Below, piece by piece: positions 1 through 8,339 of a stretch of 64,000 nt of DNA. Source of the DNA: Rhodoferax sp. Its GTDB lineage: Bacteria; Pseudomonadota; Gammaproteobacteria; Burkholderiales; Burkholderiaceae_C. The notes below the pieces were generated by a model. It ran no database searches and was not told the origin of the DNA. It was given only the letters and a program-made list of their open reading frames with translations. Position numbers and translations under genes: made by a program. The DNA is taken from NCBI RefSeq assembly GCF_023700745.1, contig NZ_JAMPYG010000002.1:1-64000 (forward strand). Direction: 5' to 3'. Numbering within the stretch: the first letter of the stretch is position 1; every line of letters begins with the position of its first letter.

Positions 1-7
1 CGTGTCG

Positions 8-78
8 CATAACCGGGTGGTTATGTCGCGTGTCTCAAACGCCAGGTTAAATGCCAATTTTCGTGGAAGTTATTCCAC
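8..78 (+). promoter_or_regulatory. Two stem-loops in the rpsP leader
   Basis: Two short hairpins precede rpsP. The first pairs CATAACC (8-14) with GGTTATG (19-25) over a GGGT loop. The second pairs GTGGAA (63-68) with TTCCAC (73-78) over a GTTA loop and sits just before the purine-rich AAAGGA that should be the ribosome binding site. Neither is followed by a U-run, so they look more like leader structure than intrinsic terminators. A role in translational control of S16 is inference. Confidence 0.4.
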
Positions 79-96
79 TTCCCCAAAGGATACATC

Positions 97-348
97 ATGG
101 TCGTCATTCGACTCGCCCGTGGCGGTGCAAAAGCTCGCCCGTTTTTCAATATTGTGGTGGCCGACAAACGCACCCGTCGCGACGGCCGCTTTATCGAGCG
201 CATCGGTTTTTACAACCCGATCGCTACCGCCAACGAGGAAAGCATCCGCATTGCCCAGGACCGTTTGACTTACTGGCGTAGCGTGGGCGCACAAGCCTCT
301 CCCACCGTTGAACGCCTGATCAAACAATCTGCTGCCAAAGCAGCCTGA
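97..348 (+). CDS. rpsP: 30S ribosomal protein S16
   Basis: The product is S16, a small primary-binding protein of the 30S body that stabilises 16S rRNA and helps subunit assembly. The 83-residue length is normal. The N-terminus ([17 protein letters not shown]) and the following '[14 protein letters not shown]' are diagnostic. The ATG follows AAAGGA at a suitable distance. It is the first gene of the classical rpsP-rimM-trmD-rplS operon, with rimM starting within about 10 bases of its stop. That arrangement couples a ribosomal protein to a 30S maturation factor and a tRNA methylase. Confidence 0.97.
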   Translation: MVVIRLARGGAKARPFFNIVVADKRTRRDGRFIERIGFYNPIATANEESIRIAQDRLTYWRSVGAQASPTVERLIKQSAAKAA

Positions 349-357
349 TTGTTGTTG

Positions 358-921
358 ATGTTGCCCGGCCTGGAGGCTGCCGAATTGCCGGCAGATGCCA
401 TTGAAGTCGGGCGCATCCTGGATGCCTGGGGCATCAAGGGGTGGTTCAAGGTTCTCCCCTACAGCGCCGATCCTGAGGCGCTTTTTTCTTCCAAATCCTG
501 GTTTCTGCTTCCGACCGAAAAAGGCGTCAAAACTTTTGATGGCGTTGGTTTGTTGAAAGTCAAGGAAGCCAAAATCCATTCAGACACCGTGGTCGCCTGC
601 GCGCAGGACATCAGTGACCGCAATGCGGCCGACGCACTGCGCGGTGCACGCATTTTCATTTCACGCAGCAGCTTTCCCACTGCCCAAAAAGATGAATATT
701 ACTGGGTCGACCTGATCGGGCTTGACGTCGTCAACCGCGAAGGCGTTTCCCTGGGCCAGGTTCGCGACCTGTTGACCACCGGGCCGCAAACCGTGCTGGT
801 GATCGACCGGGTGCGGGATGGCAAGACGCTGGAAATCATGATCCCGTTTGTCGCGACATACATTGATGATGTGAAACTGAGTGAGCGCCGCATCCTGGTA
901 GATTGGCAAGCAGATTACTAG
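358..921 (+). CDS. rimM: 16S rRNA processing protein RimM
   Basis: RimM is an assembly factor that binds S19 and the 30S head during late 16S rRNA maturation. The N-terminal RimM barrel shows 'EVGRILDAWGIKGWFKV' (about residues 17-33). The C-terminal PRC-barrel part includes 'YYWVDLIGLDVVN' and 'LEIMIPFVATYIDDVKL', typical of the family. The frame is open from TTG at 349, but the ATG at 358 is the better-supported start and gives 187 residues, a normal length. It lies between rpsP and trmD in the expected order, 10 bases before trmD. Confidence 0.93.
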   Translation: MLPGLEAAELPADAIEVGRILDAWGIKGWFKVLPYSADPEALFSSKSWFLLPTEKGVKTFDGVGLLKVKEAKIHSDTVVACAQDISDRNAADALRGARIFISRSSFPTAQKDEYYWVDLIGLDVVNREGVSLGQVRDLLTTGPQTVLVIDRVRDGKTLEIMIPFVATYIDDVKLSERRILVDWQADY

Positions 922-931
922 AGACAGCACC

Positions 932-1699
932 ATGCGATTTGACGTAGTGACGCTGTTTCCGGAATTGTTTGCCCCCCTACTCACGACAGGGATCACCCGA
1001 CGCGCCTTTGAATCCGGTCAAGTGAATGTGCAGCTGCACCAGTTGCGTGATTTTGCACAAGGCAATTACCGCCGGGTTGATGACCGGCCCTTTGGCGGTG
1101 GCCCTGGCATGGTGATGATGGCGGAACCGCTGTCACAGTGCTTGACAGCGGTTCGTGCCGAACGCCATGATGACGCGCCGGTCGTCCTGTTCTCCCCCAT
1201 CGGCCAGCCCCTCAACCACGCCATGGTCACGCGCTGGTCTGAAAGCCGTGGTGCGGTGCTGATTTGCGGTCGCTACGAAGGCATCGACCAGCGTTTCATC
1301 GACACCCATGTCACCGAGCAAATCAGTCTGGGCGATTTTGTACTGTCGGGTGGGGAAATCGCTGCCATGGCCCTGCTTGACGCCGTGGCCAGGCTGCAAC
1401 CCGGCGTGTTGGGCGATGCCGACAGCCATGCACAGGACAGTTTCAACCCGGCGCTGGATGGCCTGCTGGATTGCCCACATTACACCCGTCCCGAAATCTG
1501 GCAGGGCCAAACTGTGCCCGACGTGCTGCTCAGCGGCCACCATGTCAACATTGAGCGCTGGCGTCGCGAGCAGCGCTTGTTGCTCACCCAAGGCCTGCGA
1601 CCGGAACTGATTGCACAGGCCCGCCACGCGGGTCAATTGAGTCAAACAGACGAGGTCGTGCTCTCAGGCTATAATCGCAAGCTTCCCGATCCTCTGTAA
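932..1699 (+). CDS. trmD: tRNA (guanine-N1-)-methyltransferase TrmD
   Basis: TrmD is a SPOUT-class enzyme that methylates G37 of tRNAs reading CNN codons (m1G37), using S-adenosylmethionine and preventing +1 frameshifts. The N-terminus 'MRFDVVTLFPELF', the conserved 'RPFGGGPGMVMM' and the knot region 'LICGRYEGIDQRF' and 'SLGDFVLSGGE' are all visible. The 255-residue length is usual. One substrate it should serve, tRNA-Pro(CGG), is also encoded in this window. The gene is third in the rpsP operon, and the 73-base gap to rplS may hold an extra promoter. Confidence 0.97.
   Translation: MRFDVVTLFPELFAPLLTTGITRRAFESGQVNVQLHQLRDFAQGNYRRVDDRPFGGGPGMVMMAEPLSQCLTAVRAERHDDAPVVLFSPIGQPLNHAMVTRWSESRGAVLICGRYEGIDQRFIDTHVTEQISLGDFVLSGGEIAAMALLDAVARLQPGVLGDADSHAQDSFNPALDGLLDCPHYTRPEIWQGQTVPDVLLSGHHVNIERWRREQRLLLTQGLRPELIAQARHAGQLSQTDEVVLSGYNRKLPDPL
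1670..1675 (+). promoter_or_regulatory. Possible internal promoter ahead of rplS
   Basis: A perfect TATAAT lies inside the last codons of trmD, about 100 bases before the rplS start. No convincing -35 hexamer sits 16-18 bases upstream. An additional rplS promoter here is only a suggestion. Confidence 0.25.
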
Positions 1700-1772
1700 G
1701 ACCGCCTGGGTGCATTGCACTGAGGCATGCGTCATGGTGACGCTGGTGCTGACATGATCATTGAAAGAACTT

Positions 1773-2153
1773 ATGAACCTGATCCAAATCCTTGAGCAAG
1801 AAGAAATTGCTCGCCTGAACAAGACCATCCCCGAGTTTGGCCCTGGCGACACTGTTGTCGTGAACCTGAACGTGGTTGAAGGCACCCGCAAACGTCTGCA
1901 AGCCTATGAAGGTGTGGTGATTGCCAAGCGCAATCGCGGCCTCAACAGCGGCTTTACCGTGCGGAAAATCTCCAGCGGCGAAGGTGTCGAGCGTACGTTC
2001 CAGACCTACAGCCCGCTGATTGCCAGCATCGAAGTCAAGCGCCGCGGCGATGTGCGCCGTGCCAAGCTGTACTACTTGCGTGACCGCAGCGGCAAGTCGG
2101 CTCGTATCAAGGAAAAACTGCCAGCCCGTAAAGTGGTGAACACCGCCGCTTGA
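1773..2153 (+). CDS. rplS: 50S ribosomal protein L19
   Basis: L19 lies at the 30S-50S interface near the A-site side. Family features include '[22 protein letters not shown]', '[19 protein letters not shown]' and '[21 protein letters not shown]'. The computed ORF begins at a TTG (1761), but the ATG at 1773 ([11 protein letters not shown]) matches the family's N-terminus and follows GAAAGAAC. That start gives 126 residues, slightly longer than the E. coli protein. It is the last gene of the operon and is closed by a strong intrinsic terminator 18 bases after the stop. Confidence 0.96.
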   Translation: MNLIQILEQEEIARLNKTIPEFGPGDTVVVNLNVVEGTRKRLQAYEGVVIAKRNRGLNSGFTVRKISSGEGVERTFQTYSPLIASIEVKRRGDVRRAKLYYLRDRSGKSARIKEKLPARKVVNTAA

Positions 2154-2170
2154 TAAGCCAGCGCACAGCT

Positions 2171-2208
2171 AAAAAAACCGCCCCAGTCGACTGTGGCGGT
2201 TTTTTTTC
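2171..2208 (+). terminator. Rho-independent terminator of the rpsP operon
   Basis: A GC-rich stem (ACCGCC...GGCGGT, extended by AGTC/GACT) is followed by eight T residues. It is also preceded by a run of seven A residues, so it could act in both directions. Confidence 0.9.
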
Positions 2209-2229
2209 GCCCTTCATTCCTGCCCAACC

Positions 2230-2901
2230 ATGACACTACCCACGATAGATCCGCGCACAGTTCCTGTGACCCAGGTGGACAGCCATCTACCTGCGATAGA
2301 GCACCAATCGCTACAGGCCGATGCGTTACGCTCACGTTTTGCGACACCGCCCGCCTGGCAACCCGAGTTTTTGGCAGAAAAAAAATTCATGGACCGTGAG
2401 CCTATGCCTGCGGCAGTGCTGCTGCCCATAGTGCAGCGCCCGGAACCGACCGTCTTGCTCACCCTGCGCACACCACACCTGAGCACACATTCGGGACAAA
2501 TTGCCTTTCCTGGCGGCAAGGTGGATGAGACGGACACGAATGTGGTTGCTGCAGCCTTGCGAGAGGCACAGGAAGAAATTGGTCTGGATGCGCATTTTGT
2601 CGAGGTACTCGGCCAATTGCCGATCTATATTACAGGCTCGGCCTTCCATATTGCACCCGTGGTGGCACTGGTCTCTCCGGGCTTTACGCTGAGTCCCAAT
2701 CCGTATGAAGTAGCCGATGTGTTTGAAGTACCCCTGGCATACTTGATGAATCCGGCCTACCATCGGCACCATCGGACGGACTGGCAGGGCGTGCAACGCG
2801 AATGGTTGTCAATACCCTACCAGGACCATCAGACCGAGCGCTTTATCTGGGGTGCAACAGCTGGCATGCTGCGCAACTTTTACCAGTTTTTGCGGGCTTG
2901 A
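2230..2901 (+). CDS. Nudix hydrolase, CoA pyrophosphatase type
   Basis: The protein is a Nudix pyrophosphohydrolase of the CoA-specific (NudL/PCD1, UPF0035) group, expected to split coenzyme A or acyl-CoA into phosphopantetheine and 3',5'-ADP. The UPF0035 signature 'LSTHSGQIAFPGG' runs directly into a full Nudix box (GGKVDETD...REAQEEIG; about residues 95-118). Length is 223 residues, with an N-terminal extension of about 70 residues before the Nudix fold. The ATG at 2230 follows the rplS terminator closely. The next gene starts 25 bases after its stop. Substrate is inferred from the signature. Confidence 0.85.
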   Translation: MTLPTIDPRTVPVTQVDSHLPAIEHQSLQADALRSRFATPPAWQPEFLAEKKFMDREPMPAAVLLPIVQRPEPTVLLTLRTPHLSTHSGQIAFPGGKVDETDTNVVAAALREAQEEIGLDAHFVEVLGQLPIYITGSAFHIAPVVALVSPGFTLSPNPYEVADVFEVPLAYLMNPAYHRHHRTDWQGVQREWLSIPYQDHQTERFIWGATAGMLRNFYQFLRA

Positions 2902-2914
2902 ACTTTGCAGCCGC

Positions 2915-2920
2915 TATGAT
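2915..2920 (+). promoter_or_regulatory. -10 box six bases before the CbiB/CobD-like ATG
   Basis: TATGAT is followed by six bases and then the ATG at 2927. A TTGCGG hexamer lies 19 bases upstream of it, a suboptimal -35. No Shine-Dalgarno fits in the gap, so transcription from here would yield a leaderless mRNA. Confidence 0.4.
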
Positions 2921-2926
2921 TCGCGC

Positions 2927-3883
2927 ATGAGCCTTATCTCTGTGTTATTTGCCCTGCTGCTGGAACAAGCGCGCCCCTTGAGCCGCGGCAATCCGATTCA
3001 TGCCGCCATGCGTGCCTGGGTGCGCTACTGCAGCCGTAATCTGGATACCGGCAAGCCCTTGCACGGCTGGCTGGCCTGGGGCCTGGCTGTGGGTGTGCCA
3101 TCCGGTCTGGCCTTGTTGATTTATTGGTCACTTGCTTTCTGGGTGGGGTGGCCGCTGGCGGTGCTCTGGAGCGCCCTGGTGTTGTATGCATCCCTTGGCT
3201 TTCGTCAATTCAGTTTTCATTTCACTGAAGTACGGGATGCATTGGCCAACGACGATGATGCGTTGGCCCGCTCGCTATTGGCCCAATGGCAACACATTGA
3301 CACCCAGTCCTGGTCGCGCAGCGACATCATTGGCCGCGTCATCGAATTCTCGGTACTGGCCGCCCATCGTCATGTGTTTGGCGTGCTGGCCTGGTTTTCA
3401 GTCTTGGCAGCACTTGGTTTAGGCCCCATGGGTGCCGTGTTGTACCGCTTGGCCGAATTTGTCACCCGCTACTGGAAACACAAAAGCAAAACCCTTGAGC
3501 AGCCGGTCAGCCTGGCCCTGCAAACCAATGCACACACAGCCTGGCACTGGATTGACAGCTTGCCAGCACGCATGACCGTGCTAGGCTTTGCAGTCGTAGG
3601 CAATTTTGAAGAAACCATCGACGGCTGGCGCCGTTATGCGGCGCAATCGAACACAGACAATGATGGTCTGGTGCTGGCCGCCACCGCTGGCGCCATCAAT
3701 ATTCAACTTGAAACGCCCAATGCGGCCGACACACCAGCCAACACCGGATTGCCATCGGACACCAATCTTCATCCCTCCCCCGAGCTGGCACACATGGCCA
3801 TTTTGGTCGGACTGGTCTGGCGCGCCGTGGTCATGTGGCTCGTACTTCTGGCGCTTTTGACGCTGGCACGACTCATTGCCTGA
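2927..3883 (+). CDS. CbiB/CobD-family membrane protein
   Basis: This is an integral membrane protein of the CobD/CbiB superfamily. CbiB performs the adenosylcobinamide-phosphate synthesis step, attaching aminopropanol to adenosylcobyric acid. The computed ORF starts inside the Nudix gene; the ATG at 2927 (MSLISVLFALLLEQARPL) fits family N-termini and gives 318 residues. Hydrophobic segments are visible near residues 50-85, 135-160 and at the C-terminus. 'FRQFSFHFTEVRDAL' resembles the CbiB core. No other cobalamin gene is in the window, so this is probably one of the divergent betaproteobacterial paralogues whose reaction is unproven. Confidence 0.75.
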   Translation: MSLISVLFALLLEQARPLSRGNPIHAAMRAWVRYCSRNLDTGKPLHGWLAWGLAVGVPSGLALLIYWSLAFWVGWPLAVLWSALVLYASLGFRQFSFHFTEVRDALANDDDALARSLLAQWQHIDTQSWSRSDIIGRVIEFSVLAAHRHVFGVLAWFSVLAALGLGPMGAVLYRLAEFVTRYWKHKSKTLEQPVSLALQTNAHTAWHWIDSLPARMTVLGFAVVGNFEETIDGWRRYAAQSNTDNDGLVLAATAGAINIQLETPNAADTPANTGLPSDTNLHPSPELAHMAILVGLVWRAVVMWLVLLALLTLARLIA

Positions 3884-3910
3884 GCGCGAGCGCCAACATG
3901 TACCACTTGG

Positions 3911-3916
3911 TATAAA
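3911..3916 (+). promoter_or_regulatory. Candidate -10 element upstream of hisC
   Basis: TATAAA lies 33 bases before the hisC TTG start in an AT-rich patch. No good -35 was identified. Confidence 0.3.
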
Positions 3917-3949
3917 AATCACAAATTACCCTTTTTAAGTGAACCCGTC

Positions 3950-5029
3950 TTGAACGCCCAATTTATTAGTCCTGTCGTCCAGCAACTAGTGCCTTATGTG
4001 CCGGGTGAGCAACCCAAAATAGCCAATCTGGTCAAGCTCAATACCAACGAAAACCCTTACCCCCCGTCACCACGCGTGGTAGCCGCCATCCAGCAGGCAG
4101 CGCAGCATGGCCTGCAGCTTTACCCTGACCCTGATGGCAGCGCATTGCGGCAGGCCATCGCCCGGCATCTTGACCTGACACCCCAACAAGTCTTCTTGGG
4201 CAACGGCTCAGACGAAGTTCTGGCCCATGCTTTTTTTGCCTTTTTCCAGCAGGGCTGCCCGCTGCTGATGCCCGACATCAGCTACAGCTTTTACAAAGTC
4301 TATTGCGGCCTGTACAGCATTGCTGCACGTACTGTGCCGTTACGTGAAAACCTGCACCTGAACGTGGCCGACTATGCCGTGCCCGACCAGACTGTCGCCG
4401 GGGTGGTGATTGCCAACCCCAATGCCCCCACCGGGGTTGGCTTGCCACTGGCCGACATTGAGACATTACTGCAAATGCACCCCAACCGGGTCGTGCTGAT
4501 CGATGAGGCCTACGTTGACTTTGGCGGCCGTAGCGCCGTTGCCCTGATTGACCGCTATCCCAACCTGCTGGTAGTGCATACCCTGTCCAAGTCGCGCTCG
4601 CTCGCCGGTTTGCGCATTGGCTACGCCTGTGGCCAGGCGCACCTGGTTGAAGCCCTGAACCGGGTGAAAAACAGCTTCAACTCGTATCCGCTGGATCGGT
4701 TGGCGCTGGCCGGCGGCGCGGCCGCCTTTGAAGACCAGGCCTATTTTGAGCAAACCTGCCAAGCGGTAATGAGCAGCCGCGAAGGGCTGGTACTGGCGTT
4801 GGAAGACCTGGGCTTTGAGGTGTTGCCTTCACAAACCAATTTTGTCTTTGTACGCCACCCCGATCATGAGGGAGCCGAGCTCGCTGCCGGCTTGCGCACG
4901 CAAGGTGTGTTGGTACGGCATTTCAAACAAGCACGCATTGACCAATACCTGCGCATCAGCGTAGGCACGCCCACGCAATGTGATCAACTGGTCGCAGCCC
5001 TGGCCAAACTGGTCACGGCCAAAGCCTGA
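3950..5029 (+). CDS. hisC: Histidinol-phosphate aminotransferase
   Basis: HisC is a fold-type I PLP aminotransferase that converts imidazole-acetol phosphate plus glutamate to histidinol phosphate. Diagnostic stretches are '[12 protein letters not shown]' (about 29-40), 'GNGSDEVL' (84-91), 'NPNAPTG' (156-162), 'DEAYVDF' (185-191) and '[15 protein letters not shown]' (211-225), in which Lys214 is the PLP-binding lysine. Length is 359 residues, as expected. The start is a TTG with no nearby in-frame ATG. The gene stands apart from a his operon, suggesting a second HisC copy or a role in another amino-acid route. It is convergent with rsgA. Confidence 0.9.
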   Translation: MNAQFISPVVQQLVPYVPGEQPKIANLVKLNTNENPYPPSPRVVAAIQQAAQHGLQLYPDPDGSALRQAIARHLDLTPQQVFLGNGSDEVLAHAFFAFFQQGCPLLMPDISYSFYKVYCGLYSIAARTVPLRENLHLNVADYAVPDQTVAGVVIANPNAPTGVGLPLADIETLLQMHPNRVVLIDEAYVDFGGRSAVALIDRYPNLLVVHTLSKSRSLAGLRIGYACGQAHLVEALNRVKNSFNSYPLDRLALAGGAAAFEDQAYFEQTCQAVMSSREGLVLALEDLGFEVLPSQTNFVFVRHPDHEGAELAAGLRTQGVLVRHFKQARIDQYLRISVGTPTQCDQLVAALAKLVTAKA

Positions 5030-5064
5030 GGCACAGGCTTAAACAGCCGGACATTCGACGAAAT

Positions 5065-5104
5065 GTTGGGGTCAGAGCACGTCGCTTTGCGAGTGGTCTG
5101 ACCC
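5065..5104. repeat. 40-bp palindromic repeat, copy 1
   Basis: This intergenic element between the convergent hisC and rsgA genes forms an imperfect stem. GGGTCAGA at one end pairs with TCTGACCC at the other, extended inward by GCAC/GTGG and GTCGC/GCGA with one mismatch and one bulge, around a TTT loop. The same 40 bases occur in reverse complement, without any difference, at 61310-61349. The layout resembles REP-type elements mobilised by Y1 (RAYT) transposases, or a bidirectional terminator. Confidence 0.9.
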
Positions 5105-5110
5105 ACAAAG

Positions 5111-6028
5111 TTAATAGCGCCGTTTCTGTTTGAGTTCGGCGTATAAATCACTGTAGATCTGATAGCGATTCAGGCTGATGCTGTCAGGCTTGTCGTCCGA
5201 ATTCACTGCGGCAATCACACCACAACCAGGTTCATGCAAGTGGCTGCAGTTGTAAAACTTGCAGTGTTTGACATGGGGCTTGAGGTCGGGCATGTAGGCC
5301 GCCAACTGGGCCGGCTCAATGTGGTTCAGGCCAAACTCCTGAAACCCCGGAGAATCAATCAGTGCCGTGGTTTTGTCCGCGTCCACCCAATACCAGGTGG
5401 TGCTGGTGGTAGTGTGTTTGCCGCTGCTCAGGGCCTGTGACAAAACGCCGGTTTGCACCAGGGCACCGGGGACCAGGCAGTTGATCAAGGTGCTTTTTCC
5501 GGCACCCGACGGCCCCAGCACCAGGGTGGTCTTGCCCGTCAGCCGCGAGCTCAAGGCTGAGCGCCCAGCTTCTGCGTTCGCGAGCGAAAGCGGCAACACG
5601 TCGTAACCCATGTGCCGATAAGGTGCCAGCCAGTTCCAGGCACGGGCAAAGGGCTCGGTGAGGTCACTTTTGTTAAGGGCAATGATCGGGGTGATGTGCT
5701 GCTCTTCGGCGGCAATCAGGGCCCGGGACAGTTGGCTGCTGGAAAACTCAGGCTCGGCGGCAATCAGGATCAGCACCTGATCCAGGTTGGCGGCAAACAT
5801 CTTGGTTCGCACATCGTCCTGCCGATAGAACAGGTTGCGGCGCGGCTCTATTTTCTCAATCGTGCCTTCGTCCTGAGACGCCAGCCACAACACCCTGTCA
5901 CCCACTACGCCTTCGCTTTTTTTACCTCGCGAATGGCAAATCAAACGCTCTCCCGCTGCGTTTTCAACCAAAAAATGGCGTCCATAGTTGGCCACGATCA
6001 GGCCTGGCGCGCGTTGAGCGTGAGTCAT
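5111..6028 (-). CDS. rsgA: Small ribosomal subunit biogenesis GTPase RsgA
   Basis: RsgA is a circularly permuted GTPase that checks late 30S maturation and releases assembly factors. Motifs appear in the permuted order: G4 'NKSD' (119-122), G1 'GPSGAGKS' (172-179) and G3 'DSPG' (225-228). An N-terminal OB-fold precedes them. A C-terminal zinc knuckle follows, with Cys256, Cys261, His263 and Cys269 in 'CKFYNCSHLHEPGC'. Length is 305 residues. Its ATG overlaps the phhB stop by four bases (ATGA), so it is translationally coupled as the last gene of the M48-phhB-rsgA run. Confidence 0.96.
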   Translation of the reverse strand: MTHAQRAPGLIVANYGRHFLVENAAGERLICHSRGKKSEGVVGDRVLWLASQDEGTIEKIEPRRNLFYRQDDVRTKMFAANLDQVLILIAAEPEFSSSQLSRALIAAEEQHITPIIALNKSDLTEPFARAWNWLAPYRHMGYDVLPLSLANAEAGRSALSSRLTGKTTLVLGPSGAGKSTLINCLVPGALVQTGVLSQALSSGKHTTTSTTWYWVDADKTTALIDSPGFQEFGLNHIEPAQLAAYMPDLKPHVKHCKFYNCSHLHEPGCGVIAAVNSDDKPDSISLNRYQIYSDLYAELKQKRRY

Positions 6029-6357
6029 GGATGCGATGTGTTGACAGCGTCAGGCAGCGCATCCACTGCGGCAGCACAATCAAAGTCAGCCTGCGAGAGT
6101 CCGGCGACATCATGCGTGCAGTAACGCACCAGGCAGCGGTCAAATTGCACGATGAGTTCCGGGTGATGATGACGAGCCTGAGCCACCCAGGCTACGGCAT
6201 TGACAAACAGCATGGTCTGGGCGTAGTCGGCAAAGCAGAAGGTTTTCTGGATCACCACCGCAGCGCCATCCCCGTCCAAATTCCAGCCCTCCAGTTTGGC
6301 CAGTCTTGTGACCACTTCCGTCGCAGTCAAGGCACGTTTGCTTTGGGTGAGAGACAT
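6025..6357 (-). CDS. phhB: Pterin-4a-carbinolamine dehydratase
   Basis: The enzyme dehydrates 4a-hydroxytetrahydrobiopterin, recycling the cofactor of aromatic amino-acid hydroxylases. The family core 'ARHHHPELIVQFDRCLVRYCTHDVAGLS' carries the usual histidine cluster (quoted here in part: HHHPEL, VRYCTHD). Length is 110 residues, normal. No phenylalanine hydroxylase is in the window, so the physiological partner is unknown. In many proteobacteria the protein sits with unrelated housekeeping genes, as here. It lies 14 bases downstream of the M48 protease gene and overlaps rsgA by four bases. Confidence 0.88.
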   Translation of the reverse strand: MSLTQSKRALTATEVVTRLAKLEGWNLDGDGAAVVIQKTFCFADYAQTMLFVNAVAWVAQARHHHPELIVQFDRCLVRYCTHDVAGLSQADFDCAAAVDALPDAVNTSHP

Positions 6358-6371
6358 TCTGAACTCAAAAA

Positions 6372-7661
6372 TTAACGAGCCGCCGAGGCAACACCCTGCA
6401 TGCGCGCCAGCCGTTCCGAAGCACCGGGGTGCGAATAATAAAAACGCACATACAGAGGATCTGGCGTCAGGGTGGCGGCATTGTCTTCGTAAAGCTTGAG
6501 CAGCGCGCTCGACAAATCCTGCGCGCTGGTTTGCCTGACGGCATAAGCATCTGCTTCAAATTCATGCTTGCGTGACAGCTGCGCAAAGAACGGGGCAATG
6601 AAGAAGCTGAACACCGGCATGACCAGCATGAACAGCAGCAGTGCCAGCGCATCATTGCCAGACGCCAGATTGGGCTGTACCCCCAGACCCGTATAAAACC
6701 AGACTTGTTGCGTCAGATAACCCAGCAACGCAAAGCCAGCCAGACTCAGGGCAAACATGGAAATAATGCGTTTGATGATGTGCTTGTGCTTGAAATGCCC
6801 GAGCTCATGCGCCAGCACGGCATCGACCTCTGGCGCACTGAGTTTGGCCAGAAGCGTGTCATAAAACACCACCCGCTTGGCGGCACCAAAGCCCGTGAAA
6901 TAAGCGTTCGCATGGGCACTGCGCTTGCTGCCATCCATCACAAACAAGCCCCTGGCAGAAAAACCGCAACGCTGCATCAAGGCTGTCACGCGCGCTTTGA
7001 GTGTTTCGTCTTCCAGCGGTGCAAACTTGTTGAACAGGGGCGCAATCAGTGTCGGGTAGATCACCAATAACAGCAGGTTGAAACCCATCCAGAACAGCCA
7101 GGCCCACAACCACCAGAGCTTGCCCGTGGTGGCCATCATCCAGAGTATCAAGGCAGCGATCGGCAGCCCGATCAAGGCGCCGATCAGGCTGGACTTGAGC
7201 AGGTCAGCCAACCACAGCCTGAAAGTCATTTTGTTGAAGCCAAAACGCTGTTCAAGCACAAAGGTCTGGTACCAGGACAGTGGCAAATCAATGGCGCCAC
7301 TGATCACGACAAAGGCCACCAGCAAAGCCAGTTGCTGCCCCATGCCATGCGCAGTGAATGGGATCAGGGCCTGGTTCAAGGCCGAGAGCCCACCCAGCAG
7401 GGTCCAGCCCAGCAACACCGCAGCGCCCAGCGCCATTTCAAACAGACCAAGACGTGCCTTGGCCAGTGTGTAATCAGCAGCTTTTTGATGGGCCGCCAAT
7501 GAAATGCTGTCCGCAAAAGCCGCTGGTACCGCTTCCCGGTGCTGCGCCACATGGCGAATCTGACGCGAACTCAGCCAGTAACGGAGCACCAGACTCAAGC
7601 ACAAGGCAGCGGCAAACAGCGAAGTCAGTAAAAATGAAGCAGAGAAAAGCGAGTCAGTCAT
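6372..7661 (-). CDS. M48 family (Ste24-like) membrane metalloprotease
   Basis: This is a polytopic membrane zinc protease of the Ste24/CAAX protease 1-like branch of M48. The zinc motif 'HELGH' lies at about residues 285-289 of the 429-residue product, and the third ligand is in '[11 protein letters not shown]'. Several hydrophobic segments precede and follow the motif. The computed ORF runs about 100 codons upstream into orn; the ATG at 7661 ([16 protein letters not shown]) gives a normal N-terminal membrane segment and avoids the clash. It heads the M48-phhB-rsgA run and is divergent from orn, with only 37 bases between the starts. Probable role: membrane protein quality control, inferred. 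Confidence 0.9.
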   Translation of the reverse strand: MTDSLFSASFLLTSLFAAALCLSLVLRYWLSSRQIRHVAQHREAVPAAFADSISLAAHQKAADYTLAKARLGLFEMALGAAVLLGWTLLGGLSALNQALIPFTAHGMGQQLALLVAFVVISGAIDLPLSWYQTFVLEQRFGFNKMTFRLWLADLLKSSLIGALIGLPIAALILWMMATTGKLWWLWAWLFWMGFNLLLLVIYPTLIAPLFNKFAPLEDETLKARVTALMQRCGFSARGLFVMDGSKRSAHANAYFTGFGAAKRVVFYDTLLAKLSAPEVDAVLAHELGHFKHKHIIKRIISMFALSLAGFALLGYLTQQVWFYTGLGVQPNLASGNDALALLLFMLVMPVFSFFIAPFFAQLSRKHEFEADAYAVRQTSAQDLSSALLKLYEDNAATLTPDPLYVRFYYSHPGASERLARMQGVASAAR

Positions 7662-7698
7662 GGCGGCGAAGTTTAGGTCATCGGCGACAATTTGGGTC

Positions 7699-8286
7699 AT
7701 GCACAACGCCAACACCCCCACTGCCCTCCCTGCTCTGGCCAAATCGGATCTCAATCTGGTCTGGCTGGACTGCGAGATGACGGGCTTAAACCCGGAACAT
7801 GAGCGCATCATCGAGATCGCGGTCATCGTCACCGACGCCCATTTGACGCAACGCATCGAAGGCCCGGTGCTGGTGATCCACCAAAGCGACGCTCTGCTCG
7901 ACAAGATGGACAAATGGAACAAGAGCACACACGGCAAAAGTGGCCTGATTGACAAGGTCAAGGCCTCAACAGTGGTGGAAGAAGAGGCCGAGAAAGTACT
8001 GCTCCAGTTTTTAAGCCATTACGTGCCCAAGAGCGGCACCCCCATGTGCGGCAACAGCATCGGCCAGGACCGGCGTTTTCTGGCCAGGTACATGCCGAAG
8101 CTTGAAGCTTTTTTTCACTACCGCAACCTCGACGTGAGTACGCTCAAGGAACTCTCCAAGCGCTGGGCACCGGGGGTCTACAAGAGTTTTAAAAAGAAAC
8201 AACGGCATACTGCATTGGCTGATGTACATGAGTCCATCGACGAACTGGAACACTACCGCACGCACTTTCTAAAATTACCAGTCTGA
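7699..8286 (+). CDS. orn: Oligoribonuclease
   Basis: Orn is a DEDDh 3'-5' exonuclease that degrades di- and short oligoribonucleotides, including pGpG from c-di-GMP turnover. The three exonuclease motifs are visible: 'WLDCEMTGL' (Asp and Glu near 24 and 26), '[12 protein letters not shown]', and '[14 protein letters not shown]' with the catalytic His and Asp. Length from the ATG at 7699 is 195 residues. An upstream ATG at 7660 is in frame but overlaps the divergent M48 start. GACAAT lies seven bases before the chosen ATG, so a leaderless start is conceivable. Confidence 0.95.
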   Translation: MHNANTPTALPALAKSDLNLVWLDCEMTGLNPEHERIIEIAVIVTDAHLTQRIEGPVLVIHQSDALLDKMDKWNKSTHGKSGLIDKVKASTVVEEEAEKVLLQFLSHYVPKSGTPMCGNSIGQDRRFLARYMPKLEAFFHYRNLDVSTLKELSKRWAPGVYKSFKKKQRHTALADVHESIDELEHYRTHFLKLPV

Positions 8287-8327
8287 GAAAAAACAGAAGG
8301 CCAATCAGTAGAAACCCGAATCTATGG

Positions 8328-8333
8328 CATAAT
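8328..8333 (+). promoter_or_regulatory. Candidate -10 box of the RNA helicase gene
   Basis: CATAAT in the context TATGGCATAAT lies about 220 bases before the helicase ATG and just after orn. The -35 region is weak. Transcription from here would give a leader of roughly 210 nt. Confidence 0.4.
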
Positions 8334-8339
8334 TCGCGG

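Noticed and set aside
2927-3883. Cobalamin biosynthesis cluster around the CbiB-like gene and hisC (as a CobC-like decarboxylase)
   Set aside because: No other cob/cbi gene or B12 riboswitch is visible, and hisC carries the normal histidinol-phosphate aminotransferase pattern.
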